Shown here in pieces: positions 60,845-64,000 of a stretch of 64,000 nucleotides of DNA. The position numbers and the translations under genes were made by a program. Below the pieces are notes generated by a model. That model ran no database searches. It was not told the DNA's origin and saw only the letters and a list, made by a program, of their open reading frames with translations. Position 1 is the stretch's first letter; each line of letters opens with the position of its first letter. Source of the stretch: Aliivibrio fischeri (GTDB taxonomy: Bacteria > Pseudomonadota > Gammaproteobacteria > Enterobacterales > Vibrionaceae). The stretch lies in assembly GCF_009727955.1 (NCBI RefSeq), contig NZ_WOBR01000014.1, positions 92,579-156,578 on the forward strand, written 5' to 3'.

Positions 60845-63598
60845 TTAAATTGGTGTCGATAGATACTTAAATTGACGACTATCTTTACCAAATGAAGATT
60901 TGATTAATCTGTTTATATCATCGGCATTCACTGAGTTCGCTGTTTTCGAAATATCAAATAACGCTTCAATTCCATAGTTATGTATAGTGTAACGATTTAA
61001 CAACCATGCTTGTTGATTACTGTTATTTTTTAATGGTTCTAAATCAACCACTAACTGTTTAGCTGCAGCATTAACTTCATTTTCTGTTACCCCACGTAAT
61101 AAATCTTCTATTACCTTATCAATGGCTGATTCAATAAGTTCTGCATTCTTAGGATCTACTTGTGCACCCATAACCCAGTGAGGCTTAAACTCACTGTCAG
61201 CGTTCACCATAAGCGCATATGGAGCGTAATCCAAACTGAGTTCTTCTCGAACATAGTGCATCAATCTCTTAGATACTATTCTTTGCAGCATATCCTGTAT
61301 AAAAATGGATTTTGCAGAGTGATTTTCTAAGCCCTGAACCGCTATAAACTGAGAGATATAATGACTATTTTGTTCAGTATTTACCGCCATACGAATACTC
61401 GATACAGAGTCTGACTTGTAAGTAACGGCGTAATTTGTTTTCTCTGCAGCATCTAATCTTATATTTGCTAAGTACTGACGAAGTAATGGTTTTAACTCAG
61501 ACGATTTTAGATCAGCTACAATCACTAGCTGATAATTACGATTCTGTTGAAATAATATCTGATGTACTCGTTTAATCTGCTCACTAGTAACGAGATTTAC
61601 ATCATCACCATCAAGCAGTTGATGTCGATTAGTAGAAGAATAAGTGTTCCTATTAATAGCTTTAGTAAACTGACCAAGAGATGTAGAGATATAAGCATCT
61701 CTGTTTTGTTCAAACTCCTGCTTAACGGCTTTTAACTGCCCTTCATCAACCTTAATTTCAGACATAATTGCAGTGATTACAGCGAATGTCTCAGCAAGCC
61801 CTTCCTTATCCGTTATTCCTTCAAGGCCGTGATGAGTAAAGTTAATAAAAGGATAAAGCTCAATGCCTTCATTTCTCAAATGAGCATCTAATTGAGAACC
61901 TGTGAATTTACCAAGGCCACTACGAGTCACTGCTGGTATCGCAATATTGGCTGCAGGTATCAACTCTGGAGGCAATGCTGCGATTCCTCCTTGGCTTGCT
62001 AACGAAAACACAACTTCATCACCAGCGTCAGGTTTTCTCAAATAAAGAACATTCAAACCGTTATCCAGCGTCCAGCGAGTTAAATCAACGCCCTCAAATA
62101 ATTTAGTTTCAGACAAAATCATTCCACTGGTCATTGGAACAGGAAAAGCAGCACTAACATTATTAATTAATGGTTCACTTCCTGATTTTGCATACACAGA
62201 CTTTAACTCAGGAATACTTAATTCTATTTGAGAGAGAGATTCAACGGCATCAACACCAATAGCAAATTGGTATGAAGACGAAAGCAACTCATCAATATGA
62301 TCATTAACAACCTTCAAATCTGTCGCTGCTAAAAATGACGTCAAACTTGCCTTGTAATCTAAACTGGATTGACTTATCTGCTGACTCACAACACCATTAA
62401 CTCTGTTTTCAACATGATCATAAGGCGTTAAGTTTTCAAGATTTGCATCAAGATTATCAAGTTGATAATGATAAGGTTGAAGTAAGTTATCCAACTCACC
62501 ATGTGACACACCATGATCTCGTAATGAAGCTAACGTATCTAAAAATAGTGTTTGGCTTTGGGTTCTATAACTAGCAGGAAATGAGACTGAAGAAATAAAA
62601 TAGCGCTGATCAGATACATAGTAATCCGTCGAGTAAATCCATTGAACAGGCATTGCAGCGTCAAGGAATACACCACCTAACCTTTGCTGAATAATTGAAT
62701 GAGCAATTTCATCTAACCATAGTTGATTCTGCTGTTCTCTTGTATTTACTCTAAAATCACCACGATCAATAACCAGAGCAATACTTGGTGGCTCACCACT
62801 TGCCACTTTAGCAATAAAGTCATTTTGATTTAGAGGCTCTAATGGCATCGTACTTACAGCTGAAGAACCTTTCTTCCAACTTTCAAAATGTTTAGTTATC
62901 AGTGTAATCGCATCTTCAAGAGTAACATCGCCACTAATAACAATTTCGGTTAATTGAGGTTGATACCACTGCTGATAAAACTCCGCGAGTTGTGTTGAAG
63001 ACGCAGATAAAACCGACTCTTTATTTCCAATTGGATCGCTACTTTCATAAATAGTATCTGCAGTCATATGCTCATAAAACTGAGCCGAAATAGGTTTATC
63101 TTCTAATCTTGAATAACGAAACTCACCAAGAATAACCTCTTTCTCTTTTTCTACTTCTTTAGATGACAGTTCAATACCATCACCAATATCTCTCATCCAA
63201 ATAAGCGCATTGTTAAGTTGAGAGTTATCTGGCAAATCAAGTTTATACACGGTTTCAGCATAAGAAGTGTAAGCGTTAATATCCGCACCAAAACTTAAAC
63301 CTGCATTTTCAAATAGAGAAATCACATCATTTTGTGAAAAGTGTTCACTACCGTTAAAAGCCATATGCTCTACAAAATGAGCATAACCTTTTTGATTTTG
63401 AGTCTCTTGAAATGAGCCTGCATGAACAATAAAACGAATAGATACTTCTTTTTCTCGATCAGGATAAATATGATAACGGAACCCATTATCCAGTTGACCA
63501 CTAACCCAGCGAGGATCAGGTTTTAGTTCTGTAACTGATGTGGTTGCACACCCTGATATAAACAAGCAAGCAATAAACGCCAACCAATAACCTTTCAT
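60845..63598 (-). CDS. M16-family zinc peptidase, predicted lipoprotein
   Basis: 917 residues. Lipoprotein signal with lipobox ISGC (Cys17). The N-terminal M16 domain has the inverted zinc motif HFVEH (74-78) and the downstream glutamate region SKEVEKEKEVILGEF; the second M16 repeat (about 500-900) lacks it, as usual for pitrilysin-type two-domain enzymes. Membrane-anchored, periplasm-facing or surface location is inferred from the lipobox. The substrate is unknown. AGGATGTATT precedes the ATG. Confidence 0.92.
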   Translation of the reverse strand: MKGYWLAFIACLFISGCATTSVTELKPDPRWVSGQLDNGFRYHIYPDREKEVSIRFIVHAGSFQETQNQKGYAHFVEHMAFNGSEHFSQNDVISLFENAGLSFGADINAYTSYAETVYKLDLPDNSQLNNALIWMRDIGDGIELSSKEVEKEKEVILGEFRYSRLEDKPISAQFYEHMTADTIYESSDPIGNKESVLSASSTQLAEFYQQWYQPQLTEIVISGDVTLEDAITLITKHFESWKKGSSAVSTMPLEPLNQNDFIAKVASGEPPSIALVIDRGDFRVNTREQQNQLWLDEIAHSIIQQRLGGVFLDAAMPVQWIYSTDYYVSDQRYFISSVSFPASYRTQSQTLFLDTLASLRDHGVSHGELDNLLQPYHYQLDNLDANLENLTPYDHVENRVNGVVSQQISQSSLDYKASLTSFLAATDLKVVNDHIDELLSSSYQFAIGVDAVESLSQIELSIPELKSVYAKSGSEPLINNVSAAFPVPMTSGMILSETKLFEGVDLTRWTLDNGLNVLYLRKPDAGDEVVFSLASQGGIAALPPELIPAANIAIPAVTRSGLGKFTGSQLDAHLRNEGIELYPFINFTHHGLEGITDKEGLAETFAVITAIMSEIKVDEGQLKAVKQEFEQNRDAYISTSLGQFTKAINRNTYSSTNRHQLLDGDDVNLVTSEQIKRVHQILFQQNRNYQLVIVADLKSSELKPLLRQYLANIRLDAAEKTNYAVTYKSDSVSSIRMAVNTEQNSHYISQFIAVQGLENHSAKSIFIQDMLQRIVSKRLMHYVREELSLDYAPYALMVNADSEFKPHWVMGAQVDPKNAELIESAIDKVIEDLLRGVTENEVNAAAKQLVVDLEPLKNNSNQQAWLLNRYTIHNYGIEALFDISKTANSVNADDINRLIKSSFGKDSRQFKYLSTPI

Positions 63599-63740
63599 AA
63601 TACATCCTAGTAATTATATTTATATTTTATAAGTTACGTATCTGAATATAAATTAGACATAATTGCAAGACATAAAGGCAAATAGTTATTATTATCAATA
63701 AGGTGTTTGTCTCACTTATTTTCTCGAACCCCAAATAACA

Positions 63741-63769
63741 AAAGGCTCATACCTTTCGATACAAGCCTT
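63741..63769 (-). terminator. Terminator copy 1 in the right-edge repeat
   Basis: AAGGCT/AAGCCTT hairpin with loop containing TTTC (63742-63769), reverse T-run TTTTG. A better-paired copy follows at 63864-63895. Confidence 0.65.
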
Positions 63770-63778
63770 CTCTAAATA

Positions 63779-63812
63779 TGGCAGAGGTGGAGAGACCCGA
63801 ATTCCCAACACG
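63779..63812 (-). pseudogene. tRNA-Trp-like 3' fragment, copy 1
   Basis: Reverse strand GTGTTGGGAATTCGGGTCTC then TCCACCTCTGCCA resembles the T-arm and acceptor 3' end of tRNA-Trp (GTTGGGAGTTCGAGTCTCTC...CCTGCCA). The 5' half of a tRNA is missing, so it cannot be functional. Confidence 0.55.
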
Positions 63813-63863
63813 CGCGTTCTTATGATGGAGGAATCCGCGGCTCTTTTCTAAAACCACAAAAAG

Positions 63864-63895
63864 CAAAAAGGCTTGCACCTTTCGATACAAGCCTT
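63864..63895 (-). terminator. Terminator copy 2 in the right-edge repeat
   Basis: AAGGCTTG/CAAGCCTT stem (63868-63895) followed by TTTTT on the reverse strand. A third copy begins at the window edge (63989-64000). Confidence 0.8.
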
Positions 63896-63904
63896 CTTTA
63901 AATA

Positions 63905-63938
63905 TGGCAAGGGGTGGAGAGATTCGAACTCCCAACAC
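63905..63938 (-). pseudogene. tRNA-Trp-like 3' fragment, copy 2
   Basis: Reverse strand GTTGGGAGTTCGAATCTCTC then CACCCCTTGCCA: intact T-arm with TTCGAAT loop, but one extra base in the acceptor and no matching 5' half. 126 bases from copy 1. Confidence 0.6.
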
Positions 63939-64000
63939 GCGCGTTCTTATGGTGGAGGAATCCGCGGCTCTTTTCCTAAACCACAGATAGCAAAAAGGCT

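Larger units (their letters stand above)
63741..64000 (-). repeat. 126-bp tandem units of tRNA fragment plus terminator
   Basis: Two near-identical units and the start of a third. Each holds, on the reverse strand, AAGAGCCGCGGATTCCTCCA, a tRNA-Trp-like 3' fragment, TATTTAAAGA-like spacer and a terminator hairpin. A 63-residue ORF across them is spurious. Confidence 0.8.

Noticed and set aside
63747..63938. 63-residue reverse ORF at the right edge
   Set aside because: It is read across tandem tRNA-like repeats; internal repetition comes from the DNA units.
63905..63985. An intact tRNA gene
   Set aside because: The 3' half resembles tRNA-Trp, but no complementary 5' acceptor strand, D-arm or proper anticodon stem can be found upstream.

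Overview
The window reads as an origin-proximal stretch of chromosome I of a Vibrionaceae bacterium, most likely Aliivibrio fischeri or a close relative. Reasons: about 39% GC; gene order engB-spf-polA, hemCDXY beside cyaA, ubiE-ubiJ-ubiB-tatABC and thiCEFSGH; a flavin reductase (Fre) that closely resembles the A. fischeri enzyme as I remember it; and four ParB parS-type palindromes between 50.0 and 58.9 kb. No phage, transposon, CRISPR array or complete rRNA/tRNA gene is seen. Almost everything is core housekeeping; the interest lies in RNA regulators, chromosome-organisation sites and intergenic repeats.

Layout. 0-6.2 kb: 3'-truncated rsmJ, asnC, a reverse run methyltransferase-yihI-DUF2489-hemN, cytochrome c4, engB. 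6.2-11.4 kb: an RNA-rich block around polA holding Spot 42 (spf), an orphan reverse terminator that may end another sRNA, a DnaA-box/GATC cluster, RyhB with a Fur-like site, and yhhQ behind a preQ1-I riboswitch. 11.4-21.4 kb: glpT with a GlpR-like operator, DUF3630-recQ, rarD, a 55-residue zinc-ribbon protein absent from long-ORF lists, uvrD and cyaA (TTG start). 21.6-25.7 kb: hemC-hemD-hemX-hemY. 25.8-30 kb: ubiD (internally duplicated C-terminal module), a small ferredoxin, fre and an unknown secreted protein. 30-37 kb: rho, trxA, rhlB-gppA, hemB, a TatD-family hydrolase. 37.4-37.8 kb: a CsrB-type sRNA with about 28 GGA motifs and a GacA/VarA-type box upstream. 38-44 kb: tatABC, ubiB, ubiJ, ubiE, rmuC in one direction. 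44-52.6 kb: EamA transporter, an H-NS-like protein without a DNA-binding domain, a Bcr/CflA efflux pump with a divergent LysR regulator, aminopeptidase P and a secreted GH20 hexosaminidase. 52.7-58.6 kb: thiamin operon thiCEFSGH with a TPP riboswitch. 58.9-60.5 kb: a CLC-F type fluoride antiporter behind a fluoride riboswitch. 60.5-63.6 kb: a small unknown protein and an M16 lipoprotein peptidase. 63.7-64 kb: 126-bp tandem units, each a tRNA-Trp-like 3' fragment plus a terminator, probably the tail of a tRNA/rRNA locus beyond the right edge.

Connections. Heme synthesis (hemB, hemCDXY, hemN), ubiquinone synthesis (ubiB, ubiD, ubiE, ubiJ) and cytochrome c4 supply the respiratory chain. cAMP from CyaA probably controls spf and glpT through CRP. 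Three metabolite riboswitches (preQ1, TPP, fluoride) and three conserved trans-acting sRNAs (Spot 42, RyhB, CsrB) make this 64 kb unusually rich in RNA regulation.
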